This document shows positions 10,736 to 21,845 of a stretch of DNA of 64,000 nt, piece by piece. Made by a program: the position numbers and the translations under genes. The stretch spans positions 868,001 through 932,000 of the forward strand of contig JAEOAD010000888.1 of NCBI GenBank assembly GCA_036365145.1, written 5' to 3'. The DNA comes from Orientallactaga sibirica (taxonomy: Eukaryota > Chordata > Mammalia > Rodentia > Dipodidae). The notes under the pieces were generated by a model. That model did no database searches. It saw only the letters and a list, made by a program, of their open reading frames with translations, and had not been told where the DNA came from. Every line of letters begins with the position of its first letter. Positions within the stretch are counted from its first letter, which is position 1.

Positions 10736-11867
10736 ATTCAGTCCTGGACGCATAATAAAAAGCCCCGTTGGAGCCTACAAGGGGCTTCTGTCTTCTTTCC
10801 GGCTCCTGGGCTGTTCATCTCCCAACACCTGAGGTTTTCACCACTGGTAAGGTTTTACCCTTCCCACCTTGACAGCAGCCAAGCTGCCAGGGTCAGAAAG
10901 GATCCTTTTGTTTTTCCCTAGACCCTTAGACCACATGGATGTTTCCACTCCTTACCCTCTGGTTCTCAGACTTTTCTTTTCCCCACCTAACCTCCCCTGA
11001 AATGGAATAAATGTAATGATTTATAAAAAATCCTCCTGTCTTGTTTTATTTGAATTCTTTGTTAAAACAGACATGAGGTCAGGTATGGGGTTTTTGTTTG
11101 GATCTCCATAAAATAAAACCCAATGACAACCCTGTCTCTTCTCTTGTGACTTGCAAAGGTCTTCAGAACAGCCAGCTCTTTCACATATACCTTATACCTT
11201 ATCCATTGTGGACTATGTCGTGAGTCCCTGATGTGTGACAGGTAGACTCTAGCATATTCCATACAGAGGACAGTCTTAACAGCTGGTCATGCATATAGGA
11301 CCTGAAATCAGAGAGACCTCTTTGCAAAGTCCTATCACTGGCTAATTGTGAGGACTGGACAATTAGTAGATATCAGTCATGCACACACTCACATACCACC
11401 AGCCCCAGACATAAGCAAATTGAGAGCTGTTTCTCAGGGCACAGTGAATGGGCAGCTAGGTGCTCCCCTCAGTTCTGTGTCTGAGTCATCTCATGCCAAC
11501 TAGCCAGCAATCCCTCCAAGCAGGCACTCTCAAGGTTCCCATTTGCTGCAAAACGTAGAGCACAGCTAAAGGAAATCACCAACGCGACACCGTCAGTGGC
11601 AGAGTCTGGATTCAAGTGTGACTTCGGCACTGGAGGAAAACGTGAGAACGTAAAAATGAATCTTGGCGTGAGAACAGCCTTTCTAGGCATGAGACAAAAA
11701 CCATGGAGGAAAAGACTGAAAAGTTAAATTGCATATATAAAAGAGCTAAGTTTCTGCAATGAAAAAAATATATTTTCCAGACTTTAAGGTGAATAATATG
11801 ACCTCATCATGAGTTTAGATTTGCATTTCCTTTTTTTAAAGTGTCATTTATTTAATTTTTTAATTTT
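10736..11867. other. unassigned stretch with one LTR-like 3' signal
   Basis: At about 11003 'gaataaatgtaatg' is followed by 'cctcctgtcttg', a pattern like the R/U5 end of an ERV LTR, but no LTR start or target duplication is evident. Short arms aagcccc and ggggctt at 10760-10790 could form a small hairpin. Around 11595-11640 a MIR-like block ('gtggcagagtctggattcaa') may be present. No exon is seen. Confidence 0.35.
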
Positions 11868-11881
11868 AATTTTATTTATTT

Positions 11882-11927
<46 letters not shown>

Positions 11928-12081
11928 AATGGGTGCACCAGGGCCTCCTGCCACTGCAACCAAAATCTAAATACATGCTCCACTTTGTGCATCTGGCTTT
12001 ATGTGGGTACTAGGGAATCAAACCTAGGTTTTTAGGCTTTGCAGGCAAGTGCCCTAAGTACTGAGTGATCTCTCCAGGCTA
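11868..12081 (-). mobile_element. tRNA-derived B2-superfamily SINE (minus) with long GA run
   Basis: Read on the minus strand, the element starts with 'gcctggagagatcactcagt' (tRNA-like A box) and passes a B box near 12020. The body then ends in a pyrimidine stretch and an (AAATAA)n tail. On the plus strand the pyrimidine stretch is a pure (GA)n array at 11887-11922. This is the most abundant SINE type in the window. Confidence 0.88.
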
Positions 12082-12210
12082 TGGTCTGCATTTCTTTAAT
12101 TGAGAGATGTTAAGTGTGCTGAGACATAATGAATATACTGTTGAAATATTGAAATACACACATGCAAATAAATAAAAATATTTCAAAAATTTGTTTAAAA
12201 ATATGGAATT

Positions 12211-12405
12211 GGGGCTGGGGAGATGACTCAGCAGTTAAAGATTCTGGCTTAGAAAGCCTGCTGGTCTAAGTTTGATTTCCTAGGACCCACGTAAAGCCTG
12301 ATACACAAAGTGGTGCATGCATCTGGAGTTTGTTTGCAGTAGCTGGAGGCCCTGGCACACCCATATTCAATCACTTTCTTTCTTAAATATAAATAAATAA
12401 GTAAA
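12211..12405 (+). mobile_element. tRNA-derived B2-superfamily SINE
   Basis: It starts ggggctggggagatgactc and ends in an aaataaataagtaaat tail. The B box is mutated to 'gtttgatttcc', so pol III activity is unlikely. Confidence 0.85.
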
Positions 12406-12484
12406 TATTAAAAATATGGCATCTTCCCTTTGTGTTTTGCTACAAATATTTTCCTATTTATTTATGGTACATTTAAAATATTGT

Positions 12485-12513
12485 TTTTATTTGTTTGCAA
12501 ACAGAGATTCACA

Positions 12514-12563
<50 letters not shown>

Positions 12564-12718
12564 GATAGTATGGGTGCACCAGGGCCTCCAGCCACTGAAA
12601 ACAAACTCCAGACGCATGTGCCACTTTGTGCATCTGGCTTCCGTGGGTCCTGGGGAATCACAGCTGGGGTGTCAGGCTTTTCAGGCAAGCACCACTGCTG
12701 AGCCATCTCTCCAGCCCC
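12485..12718 (-). mobile_element. tRNA-derived B2-superfamily SINE (minus) with CA/GA array
   Basis: The minus-strand head is ggggctggagagatggctca. The plus-strand left end carries (CA)n at 12510-12530 joined to (GA)n at 12531-12561, an expansion of the element's own pyrimidine-rich tail. Open frames across this array (12430-12741) are low-complexity artefacts. Confidence 0.88.
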
Positions 12719-13566
12719 TATTTATGGTTCTTTTGCATTGAGAAATTGAGGTCCAGCGCTGTACAATGTGACAGTTATAATTTTAGCAAAAGTGTTCAGG
12801 ACCTTAGCAGGGATGGAATGTAAATCAATTTTAGGAGCGCAGTGAGGCATTATGTATTAAAGTGTAAACTGCATATATCCCATCACACAGAAATTCCAGT
12901 TCTGGAAGTTTATTTACACAGACATGTGCAAGGATGTTTATTGCCATATCTGTGGTATAGTAGGGGAGGCATCTGCCCAAACATCCTGCTCCTGCATTCT
13001 TAGTGAAGCGCTATTCACAGCATGGTGTCAGCCAAGGACTCCATTGCCTAGCACCCTGCTGCAGACAGGTGGAAGCCATGGCTGGCTCTTGGGCAGGGAG
13101 ATTGATGCCTCTAGACCTACATGGTGATACAGTGGGTGTGTCCTCTTGGTCGTTTGTCAGTCCACTAGCTGAATGGAAAGGACACTGTGGCCCCAGCATG
13201 GGATAAGTCTAAAGAACAGGGGGGATGGGAGACCTAAAACTAGGAAATATCATCCCTGGAGTACTGTGAGCAAAGAAGGAATAGACCTTTCTTTGGGATT
13301 TGCCTGTTATTGCAGCTAGCATGGACCTACCTACCAACACATTGTGTATACTAAAGACCATGTGTCTGTTCATAGGAGGCAGGTTATGTAGTTCTTAGTG
13401 AGGACACATAATAGATTATGCTGTGGCTGTTAAAAAAAACACAAGGCAGATCTATATAAATGTTGACAGAGGAAATAATCCAGTATGTATTGTTAAGTGA
13501 AACAAGCAATTGTAGTCAGGTAAATATACCCCTACTTGCATACAGAATATACAGCATATGTTAGGG
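12719..13566. other. unique non-coding stretch
   Basis: No repeat family or exon is recognised. Overlapping open frames at 12924-13206 on both strands lack codon bias or motifs. Confidence 0.4.
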
Positions 13567-13927
13567 TGTAGTGATGGTTTGAATGGATGGCTCCCAATTG
13601 ATTCAGGAGTTTATTAAAAGTTTGTAATTTGGATCTTCAGCTGCCTGGCGGGTCCTAGGGTCCAGCCCTAAGGTGTGGGAGTGGATTTGGAATTCCAGGC
13701 TAAAGATATGCCAAGTGCTTGAGCTTGGCCTGGAGTTCCTGAAGTGTGCTTGCTTGCTTTTTGGTGAAGGCTTTTCTCTTTCTGTGCTTGGTCCTGTGAA
13801 AGGGGGCCAACTTCTGCCAATATGGAACTTCCCCTAGATCTGTAAGCTTCAAATAAATCCCTTCTTCTTCCTATAAACTGTGTCTGGTCTGGAGGTTCAT
13901 CCCGGCAACATGAGGCTGTCTGCTGTA
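13567..13927 (+). mobile_element. solo MaLR-type LTR
   Basis: It carries the family landmarks in order: 'tgatggtttgaatgg', 'gggtccagccctaagg', 'ggaacttcccctagatctg', 'aataaatccc' and 'ggaggttcatcccggcaac', ending at 'ctgtctgctgta'. There is no second LTR nearby, so it is a solo element. Confidence 0.82.
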
Positions 13928-14560
13928 CGAATATATGCAGGGGCTTTTTCTAAAAGGACACACAATAGGCTCTGAGCGGATCCTTTGGAGAATGACCTTG
14001 AGGGATCTGAGATGGATGATAGCATAGAATAGGACTTTGTCTTCACCTTTAATTTTCTGTGCTGCTTGGATGTGTGTCTCTCTTTGCCATGAGCATGCAT
14101 TCTTTGTCACTAAGAAAAAACCCTTAGCTAATAAAAAGCTTTCTTCTTTTTAAAACCTCCATTGATATTAGTTAGGAAGATGAAAGCCTCTATTGCAGAG
14201 TGAGGGAAGGCAATGTGTTTGGAGTGGCTGAGGTGTGGGTGGGTGGTGAGGACACGGGAGGCTGGCGATGTATAGCTGCTTTCTGTAGACGCTGGCTCGG
14301 GAAGGAGGCAGGGTGATCGTGGGTGTTGAATGTTTTTGCTGCTGCATATACAGCTCGGATAAGTTTCCAGGCAACTGGACCTCAGTTTCTTAGGCTCCAT
14401 CTGTGGCCAACCATGGGGACATTAGATAGAGGTCCTTTCTTCTTTGGGTTTATCTTCTTCCCCTACCCTCACCCTCCTTCCTGGAAGTGGGTCAAACCAG
14501 GCCACTCACGGGGGAGGGGGGTCTCACTGAAATCCTGAGCCAGCTTGCTCTTGTGTGACA
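13928..14560. other. unique non-coding stretch
   Basis: Nothing recognisable. It is not repeat-like at a glance and no exon is supported. Confidence 0.4.
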
Positions 14561-14699
14561 CTCCCCAGTGGCATTAGTACTCAGAAAACAAGATGGCACA
14601 TGGGGGCAGTGATGATGCCAAATGGTATCAAGGTGTGAACTAAAGTTCCCAGAAAAGTGTTGTATGTGCTACATCTACCTACTTCCAGCAAGGCTGAAT

Positions 14700-15160
14700 G
14701 GACTAATAAAACTCCTGTGATCACAGAGAAATGGGGTGCTGCAAGGTCAGAGCCAAATTCCTTTGGGCTACCTTTAGCTCCTTAACAGCTATCTATTGCC
14801 CACGTCTGTGTCTGATCTTACATCTTACATGTGACTGTCAGTTGATCAGGTACAACCTTTTTGGAATGTACTAGCAAACCCCCAGCTTTCACCAACCCAA
14901 GGGCTAAGAATGTGATCAGATAGCATCTGAAACCTATGGTCTCCCACTACCTGATGGTCAGCCAATGTATTTGAAAAGTGCCTTGATTTACGACTTGCTT
15001 TTGTTCTGTAACTATAAAACCTTCATGAAATTGTTAACACATTGGAACATGGAATTTGGGGTAACCTAAATCTGTGTTCCTGGCCCATGGTCAGTCATAT
15101 TTGGCTCCAGAATAAACTATCTCTTATCCTCTTTGAGGTGAGAGTTGTGTCATTCATGTT
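14700..15160 (+). mobile_element. probable ERV LTR (start uncertain)
   Basis: A TATA-like 'aactataaaacc' (about 15010) is followed 100 bases later by 'ccagaataaactatctctt' (15106-15124) and a 'gagttgtgtcattc' U5-like end. That order of promoter, poly(A) signal and short U5 is typical of gammaretrovirus-like LTRs. The 5' end is not clear, and no target duplication was found. Confidence 0.45.
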
Positions 15161-15440
15161 CACAAGGGGGTTCTTTTTTAATTATTAAATTATTATATTT
15201 ATTGAGGGAAGTAGAGCCAAGGAAAGGCACCCACGTGGCTGAAGACCCCATTTGGAGGGCCTGGGGAAAAAAGCGTGGAAAGAAAAAAGAAAGTTCAAGG
15301 AGCTCTTGCCAGGCGGGGAGCTGGAGGAGATAAAGAACCTGTACAGAGAGTAAGGACTAGGGGGGCTCAGGCCCAGCATAGGGAAAAACTCACCCACAGC
15401 TGGAAGTTGCCAAGTGATCAGAGCCACAAGGGGGCTCTTT
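15161..15440 (-). mobile_element. 5'-truncated processed retrocopy with 16-bp TSD
   Basis: The 248-bp insert (15177-15424) is bounded by cacaagggggttcttt (15161-15176) and cacaagggggctcttt (15425-15440), 15 of 16 identical. On the minus strand it ends with a poly(A) signal, aataaa (complement at 15198-15203), then about 20 bases of AT-rich sequence and an A run. That is the anatomy of an L1-mobilised transcript truncated at its 5' end. I do not recognise the parent transcript. The 90-codon minus frame over it starts in host DNA and is not meaningful. Confidence 0.7.
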
Positions 15441-15553
15441 ATCCCCCTTAATGTCACTATGAGTCAGTCACTCCCAGACAGGCTTTCTATTCCATCTCCA
15501 CTGCTTTACAACTCCCTTCCTAATCCTCATACAGAAAGTCTGGAGACCAGGAG

Positions 15554-15904
15554 TGCTAGTTTGAATTGATGGCCCCCAATATATTCAGTGTTTTATTAGT
15601 TTGCCTCTACAGCCACCTTGCTGGAGGCAGTGTCTCTGGGCGGATCTCAAGGTGTGGTGGTGGGTTTAGGATTTCAATCTAAAGACATGCAAAGTGTGCC
15701 TAGTTGGAGTTCCTGATGTGTGCTGTGCTGTGTGGCTTTTGGCTTGTGGCTTCTCTCTGTGTGTTTGGTCCTGTGAAAGCAGGTCAGCTTCTTCTGCCAT
15801 TATGGAACTTCCCCCGGATCTGTAAGCTTCAATAAATATCCCTTCCTCCATCACTGTGCCTGGTCTGGAAGTTCATCTCAGCAAACCTGAAGCTGTCTGC
15901 TACA
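15554..15904 (+). mobile_element. solo MaLR-type LTR, younger subfamily
   Basis: It begins tgctagtttgaattg and ends gtctgctaca. It shares 'atattcagtgttttattag' and 'gcaaagtgtgcctagttgg' with the copy at 37021, marking one subfamily. The flanking five bases do not form a clean repeat. The minus frame crossing its edge (15829-16287) is a chance fusion of unique and LTR DNA. Confidence 0.85.
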
Positions 15905-16323
15905 GCAGGCAAATGACCTGTAAAGACCTGCAGGAGGCCAACACCAGGGAGTGCCTTGAGCAGCAGTGGAGTTTGGAGAAGCTGGTCACCCTTTCTGTAT
16001 ACCCCCACCCAAAGAAGCGTCCACTCATGGAGCACCTTAAGTTGGCAGGTTGCTTCCATGACAGACTCCTGCTTGCCAACAGAAAGGACACCCTCAGCCC
16101 ACAGCTGGCTTGTCCACTTCGTTTCTCTGGCCAAGTGACCCTCCCAGCATGACCCTTCCCATTCTCCAGTGACCAAAGCCTTCCTGCCTATCCCTGCCAC
16201 TCTCACAGGAATGCAGTGAGGATGGAGTTGGTCAATCCAGCAGTCTTCTGGTGCCAGTTTCCTTGGTCTGAGCATCCTTAACTTCACTTTGCAGCGTCCC
16301 CTGTCTGCTTTGCCAACATAACT
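15905..16323. other. unique non-coding stretch
   Basis: Open frames exist on both strands (15856-16152 plus and the 16287 minus frame). They start or end inside the adjacent LTR and have no recognisable domain, so no gene is called. Confidence 0.4.
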
Positions 16324-16440
16324 CCACCCTTTACCATCGGTGCTCAGATCCCCTGTGAGGACCAGTCAGTCCCCACAAGTACAAGCTGTGCCCCTGGTGC
16401 TTGCAAGCGCTCCAACCAATGCTTAGATGAGTCAGTGAGT
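16324..16440 (+). repeat. segment duplicated at 17725 (copy 1)
   Basis: The block from 'ccaccctttaccatcggtgc' through 'ctccaaccaatgcttagatga' recurs 1.4 kb downstream in the same orientation with moderate divergence. The family is unknown to me. Confidence 0.75.
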
Positions 16441-16554
16441 TTAGTTTAGGTTTTAACACCAAGCTTTACAACCACGCACTCCAGGGTCCCCAGAGAGATG
16501 GATGGCTCTGTATGGGTGAGTTACGCAAGCCGTTCCCACGTCCTGCAGCACAGC

Positions 16555-16570
16555 AGTGCCCCCTAGTGGG
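16555..16570 (-). promoter_or_regulatory. CTCF-type binding motif
   Basis: The minus strand reads cccactagggggcact, which fits the CTCF core CCASYAGRKGGC exactly. It sits in repeat-poor DNA. Occupancy cannot be judged from sequence. Confidence 0.55.
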
Positions 16571-16924
16571 AAGTGATGCAGTTACAGCACCCGGAGGGAA
16601 CACATCTGGTCCCTCCCTCACAGGCTGCTCCCCTGGAGAACTTCATTGCTGAGAAAGGGTTTTATTTTCTGTCGTGTCTTGTAGGCACATCAGCTCCTAC
16701 ATCAAGTTCTGTGATTGCACAGGTTAGCCGCGTGCGAGCAGGGAGAAGTGGTCCTTGCGGCTGGACCATGTCCTGACACACCCAGGCCTCCTAGGGTTTG
16801 AAGCCACATGCATGGTTGTTCGGTCCCAAGGACATGCGCCAGCCAGGTTTGAGACTTGCCTCAAGTGTTGGAGGGTGGATTCCTGACTAGACTTTGGTGT
16901 AAGACAGACCAGCTGCACGTTTTA
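16571..16924. other. unique non-coding stretch
   Basis: No repeat or exon identified. Confidence 0.4.
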
Positions 16925-17165
16925 ATCGTGGAAAGCATTTTTGAAACTCAGCAAGCCGAACTAACAGCCGTCCTGTAACCTCCCAGCCCTGTCTTTTCCT
17001 GTCTCCAGCACTTTGCTGTTCCTTTCTGCCTGGAGCACTTAACCCTAGCTCTTCCCCTGGCTCACACCTCCTTATCCTCAGGTCAAAGGTCACCGCTTTC
17101 CAACATCACCCTCTAACTCCACCACGCGGTTCCCTCGCATATCTATTGCTGATTTATTGCCTTTC
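16925..17165 (+). mobile_element. L2 LINE 3' relic
   Basis: The order 'ttgctgttcctttctgcctgg', 'tcctcaggtcaaaggtcacc', 'catcaccctctaactccacc' and 'attgctgatttattgcc' matches the C-terminal coding end and 3'UTR of L2. Confidence 0.7.
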
Positions 17166-17724
17166 TCTCTAGTGAGTCCTTGCCTCGGCAGCACACCCGG
17201 ATGAGATGGCGTCTGCCCCGCCGCTGTGTATCTTCAATCCTTGTCACCAAGCCATCCCATCGCAGGCAAGCAAACGGGAATGAATCATAGCCACCAAACA
17301 TTTTGCTTGTCAAATGAATAAGATGGGAAGGAGTCAAAGCCTAAATCATGACGACATGGGCTTCTTGAGGAAGCAAATCTGCCCAAGATCTTTGGAAAGG
17401 ATTCCCCAAAGTGCCTTTACCTACCATCAGTGGAGTGCACAAGTGGTTCGGGAATGAAATGTACATTCTTTTCAGTTAGGTATTTATTTTAACATAGCTT
17501 AGGGAATCACTTGAATTTAACAGGCTTCACCACTGAGGCTGCAGCTTAACTATGCAGTGAGGGTAGAACATCTGTCTCAAATAAATACTTGATAGATAAT
17601 AGCACAAAGTGCATTTGAAAGTGGGGGTGGGGGAGGTGAACCTTCAAGGACCAGAAGCCAGAGCAGAATAATGAGGACGCATTCAATACTTTACGGGCAC
17701 CCACTGCATTGTCAGTGGGGCTCC
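17166..17724. other. unique non-coding stretch
   Basis: Nothing recognisable except possible further L2 3' sequence just after 17165. Confidence 0.4.
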
Positions 17725-17838
17725 CCACCCTCTACCATCGGTGCTCAGATCTCCCGTGAGGACCGGACAATCCCCACAAGGACAAGTTGCACCCCAGGTG
17801 CGTGCAAGCCCTCCAATGGATGAGTAGATCAGTCATTT
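17725..17838 (+). repeat. segment duplicated from 16324 (copy 2)
   Basis: It shares an uninterrupted 'taccatcggtgctcagatc' with copy 1 and a continuing weaker match to 'gatgagtagatcagtca'. It is a direct repeat. Confidence 0.75.
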
Positions 17839-19429
17839 TGCTAAGTTCAGAGATCATGGCTTGAAATCAAATGGGCACGACACTGTCCCTTGTGGAAGGA
17901 ACTCCGGCTTTGGTGGAAAAGGTAGTGGACAAGAACAAAAAGATTTCATTACAACCTCTGGAAAAGGAAAAGAAGGAGAGAATGAGCCATGAGTAAACAA
18001 AGTGCTCAGAGGAGTCCTGGTGGGGACACGTGAGCAGAAGGTCAGGTGGGGAGCACACGCTCAGATGAAAACCAATAGGGTGAGTGGAAACGATGATGGG
18101 ATAAGAACAAAACAGGGTGTGGGTGAGGCAAGGCAGTACTGCAAAGACTCTAAAAGTGCAGGAGCAGTCAAGGGGGGCACGGGAGGTTGAAAATCAAGTC
18201 AGAATAAGCCTGGAACAAGCTTAGGACTCTGACATAAAGGTCCACAGGAGACCTGGTGAAAGAGAAGTTAACCTGGAATACAGTAGTCGAAGGCAACGTG
18301 AGTCTGCTGAAGCTATTGGAGGAGGAAACATCGATGAATTGGCCAGAACTATAAGTGAGGATTTCAGTAAGCAGATATTCCAGAGATAAGACCGTTATGT
18401 GGGCAGAGAGAAAGGCTACTTACTCCTAATGAAATGAACCTCTAAACCACGAATCTATATATCCACTATCCATCCATCCATTATTTCTCTCTATATATAA
18501 ATGCATCATGGTAAACATTCTAAATTATGGGTAGAATACAAATGTTTTCCAAGTATTGTATGTTACCCACAACAAGCAAAGCAAATAAAATAGTTTTTTT
18601 GACAAACAGACAAAAGACTTTCAGAAGGATCAAGTGCTAGAAAAACACCAAAATATCATCTACTGAGGTTTGCAAAAATATTTTGACACCTAATACTTAT
18701 TATGTAATTAGTTGGCTTATGAAAGCAAAAGAAAGGCATCGTAAGATGGGCAACATCTTGAAAATAATTACATTTTCCCCTCCATAAAGTCCCTTGAAAA
18801 ATAGAATCTACTGCCTGAGTGACAGCCCAAGGAAGCTTGAGACTGGAGAGGGTGTGCATAGGACAGTAATTGGGGATCAACTGCATGAGCCCCAATACAT
18901 AATGCTGTTAAGCTTCTAATGGCAAAATTATTCCCCTAACAAATAGCACACGTTCTCACTTACATGTGAAGCTAAAAAGAGAAGAAGCCATCATGGCAGA
19001 GAGTAGAACAGTCCTTGCCAGAGGCAGGGAAAGATAGGAGACAGATGGGGAGAGGGTGGTTAGTGGACCCATGGGTGCGATTGGACAGGAAGCATAACTT
19101 CTAATGACCATAGTATAGTCAGGATAAATATGGCTGAATTTGAATTCAGGATACAGAATTTCCCAAAAAGCTTAAGACTTGAGGCTTCAGGGCCATCCTG
19201 TTTGGGCAGATAAAGGGAGATTATCCTTTGGAGATGGTGAATCTGACATTCCCCAGACTCAGTGCCCTTGGGTGCACTAAAGAGTGTGGTGTGAGGCACT
19301 GAGTCAGGATGCTGGCAGGGAAGCAGGTCTGTAGAGGATCCTCTTCAAAAGAGGCTGGCCATCAGGACAGCAATTCTTATCTACCAACACACAGTTTATT
19401 CCTCCCCTCCCCCAGCAAAAAAATCTGAA
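17839..19429. other. mostly unassigned stretch
   Basis: A weak minus-strand L2-like block may cover about 18000-18200 ('cacgtgagcagaaggtcagg', 'tgcaaagactctaaaagtgc'). A short AT run lies at 18480-18510. The rest shows no recognisable repeat or gene. Confidence 0.35.
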
Positions 19430-19595
19430 GCCAGGCATGGTGGCACACGCCTTTAATCCCAGCACTTGGGAGGCAGAGGTAGGAGGATCACTGTGAGTTC
19501 AAGATCACCCTGAGAATACATAGTGAATTCCAGGTCAGCCTGGGCTAGAATGAAACTCTACCTCAAAAAACAAAAACAAAAACAAAACAAAAACA
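19430..19595 (+). mobile_element. B1 SINE with long A-rich tail
   Basis: A near full-length copy runs from 'gccaggcatggtggcacacg' through 'gggctagaatgaaactctacc' into a (CAAAA)n-type tail at 19563-19594. Confidence 0.9.
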
Positions 19596-20478
19596 GCTGC
19601 CAAGTCATTTTGAGTTTAATATCAATTCAAGGAATACAGAGTTATAACTCAGTATACAAATAGACCAAAGGGAAAAAAATTAACATCTCAACAGATTCTG
19701 AAAAAGTGTTTAGTAAACTCACCACCCATTACTAATTAGAAAAACGAAGCTGAAGAAATCAGAAAGGGTGCATCTTGAGCACCAACCGGAGCATGCAGCC
19801 ATCCAACTAGGCACTCCAGGGGTGATGTGATGACACCTTCAGCTGACAGTCACTGTCCCCCACGGCAGGAATCCTGCATCCTCTCTCCACAGGCGCTACC
19901 TCACTCAAATCTCACATTATCACCAGACATGTGTCACTATTACCTTTATTACCTCATTTTTCACCTAAGGGAATCAAGGGGCAAAAATTAACCTGCCAAG
20001 GAACTGCTTAGTAGAAGGCAGAAGCACAACTCCAGCATCTCATTCCATTGCCTGGTCCCAGCCTCCAGGCTGGGAGCCTCAGTAGAGGTAGGCAAGACAA
20101 AGATGCCCATGACACAATTAATATTTAATATTGCTCTATAATTTATGGATGACTCAATTAAAACTTTAATAAATGGAGAGATGGGAAATTGTAATATTAG
20201 TAAGACATCAATTCTTCTCAAATTAATCTATAAGTCAAGCATAATTTTGATCCAAATCCCAAAAGGACTTAAAAAATTGAATTTGACAAAATAATTATAA
20301 AGTTTCTATTGGATTAATAAATTAATGAAAGGAGCCAGTTCCTTTCATTAGGTGGAAGAGTGATGGGGAGAAAATTGCTCCCTCCTAGATGAATATATGT
20401 ATGAAAGCTGCTTTGAGTGAAACTGTGTGGTTCTGGCTTGGTGACTGACAGAGAATTCACAAAGTATAAAATAGGAAA
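19596..20478. other. unassigned AT-rich stretch
   Basis: A MIR-like fragment may lie at about 19905-19985. AT-rich sequence at 20100-20340 resembles decayed L1 but cannot be assigned. Confidence 0.3.
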
Positions 20479-20480
20479 TA

Positions 20481-20722
20481 GAGGCTAGAGAGATGGCTAA
20501 GTGGTTAAGGCTGTTGCCTACAAAGCCTAACAACCTGGGTTCAATTCCCCAGTGTCCTCGTAAAGCTAGACGCACAAAGTGGCACACGCGTCTGGAGTTC
20601 TTTTGAGGCAGCTAGAGGCCCTGGCATGACCTTTCTCTTTCTCTCTCCCTCCCCCCTCTCTCTGTGTCCGTCTCTCTACTCCCTGTCTCTGTCTACTTGC
20701 AAATGAAATAAATAAAATATTT
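20481..20722 (+). mobile_element. tRNA-derived B2-superfamily SINE, long pyrimidine tract
   Basis: The head gaggctagagagatggctaa and an intact B box, ggttcaattcc, are visible. A CT-rich stretch of about 60 bases (20631-20695) precedes the aaataaataaaat tail. Confidence 0.88.
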
Positions 20723-20774
20723 TAACATGTGAAATAAGCAGAGCTATGTAAAAATAGTGATGTTTCAGTAATCC

Positions 20775-20862
20775 TTTCCTTCTGTTCAATGCTGAGGATG
20801 GCGCCCAGGGCCTTTAATGTGGTATGGTTCTTCCAGTGAGCTGCATCCTCAGCTCCAAAAGT
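20775..20862 (-). mobile_element. ID-like SINE fragment (minus)
   Basis: The minus strand starts 'ggagctgaggatgcagctca' and reaches 'ggccctgggcgcc', the BC1/ID order. Confidence 0.55.
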
Positions 20863-21039
20863 AGTGTTTCATATTTAGTTGAGAAATTATGGACTGTTGG
20901 GTCTGTGGGGGGAAGTAGTTTGCTAATCATTCTGTGAAAGCAGTCCCAGCTTACACTAATAGTAAGTCATATGAGTGAAATCATTCAGTGTTGAGAACAA
21001 TCACATAATTAAGATTTCAATATGTATTCTATTTTTAAT

Positions 21040-21270
<231 letters not shown>

Positions 21271-21279
21271 GTATATTCT

Positions 21280-21547
21280 TTTTCTGTGTGTGGATGTGAG
21301 TGTGGCATGGAGGTGGAAGTCAGAGGACAACGTTCAGGTATGGGTCCTTGCTGTCCACCTTCTTTGGGGCAGGATTTCTCTCTTTGTCACATGAAGAATA
21401 AGTCATGAGCTTCCTAGAGATTTTCCTATCTCCACCTCCCATCCAGCATGCCAGGATTCCAGAAGCCAGTCACAGTCCTAGAGTTGGAACTTGGGTCCTT
21501 AGGCATGAGGGGCAAACGCTTAATTCATGGTGCCCTCTTCCAGCCTA
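21280..21547 (-). mobile_element. B4-type SINE (minus)
   Basis: It runs from a GT-rich left end through 'ggaagtcagaggacaacg' and a B1-like middle to the ID-like head near 'ggtgccctcttccagcc'. It is diverged. Confidence 0.55.
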
Positions 21548-21645
21548 ACTTGTATATATTCTTGAGAGCTTGGAATAATTTATAACCAGAGCACCTAGAA
21601 AGCCAGCTGAAGAAAGATGTGGGTCACATAAAAATTTTAATGTTT

Positions 21646-21845
21646 GGGCTGGAGAGACGGCTTAGCCATTAAGGCACTTGCCAGCAAAGCCAAAGGACCC
21701 AGGTTCAATTCCCCAGGACCTATGTAAGCCAGATGCATAAGATGGCACATATGTCTGGAGTTCGTTTGCAGTGGCTAGAGGCCTTGATACACCTATTTGC
21801 TGTCTGCCTTTCTCTCTCTTATAAATAAATAATTTTTTTAATTTC
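21646..21845 (+). mobile_element. tRNA-derived B2-superfamily SINE
   Basis: It is a good-quality copy: head gggctggagagacggcttag, B box ggttcaattcc at 21702-21712, tail ataaataaataattttttta. Confidence 0.9.

Noticed and set aside
10736..11060. Solo LTR after the B1
   Set aside because: A poly(A) signal with a 'cctcctgtcttg' follow-up is suggestive, but no 5' end or target duplication was found, so it stays unassigned.
15829..16287. 152-codon minus-strand open frame as a gene
   Set aside because: Its end lies inside a MaLR-type LTR, it shows no known domain, and the opposite strand is open over the same region.
16324..17838. Direct 115-bp repeats as LTRs of a small provirus
   Set aside because: No TG...CA ends, primer site or target duplication; the intervening DNA holds an L2 relic and unique sequence.
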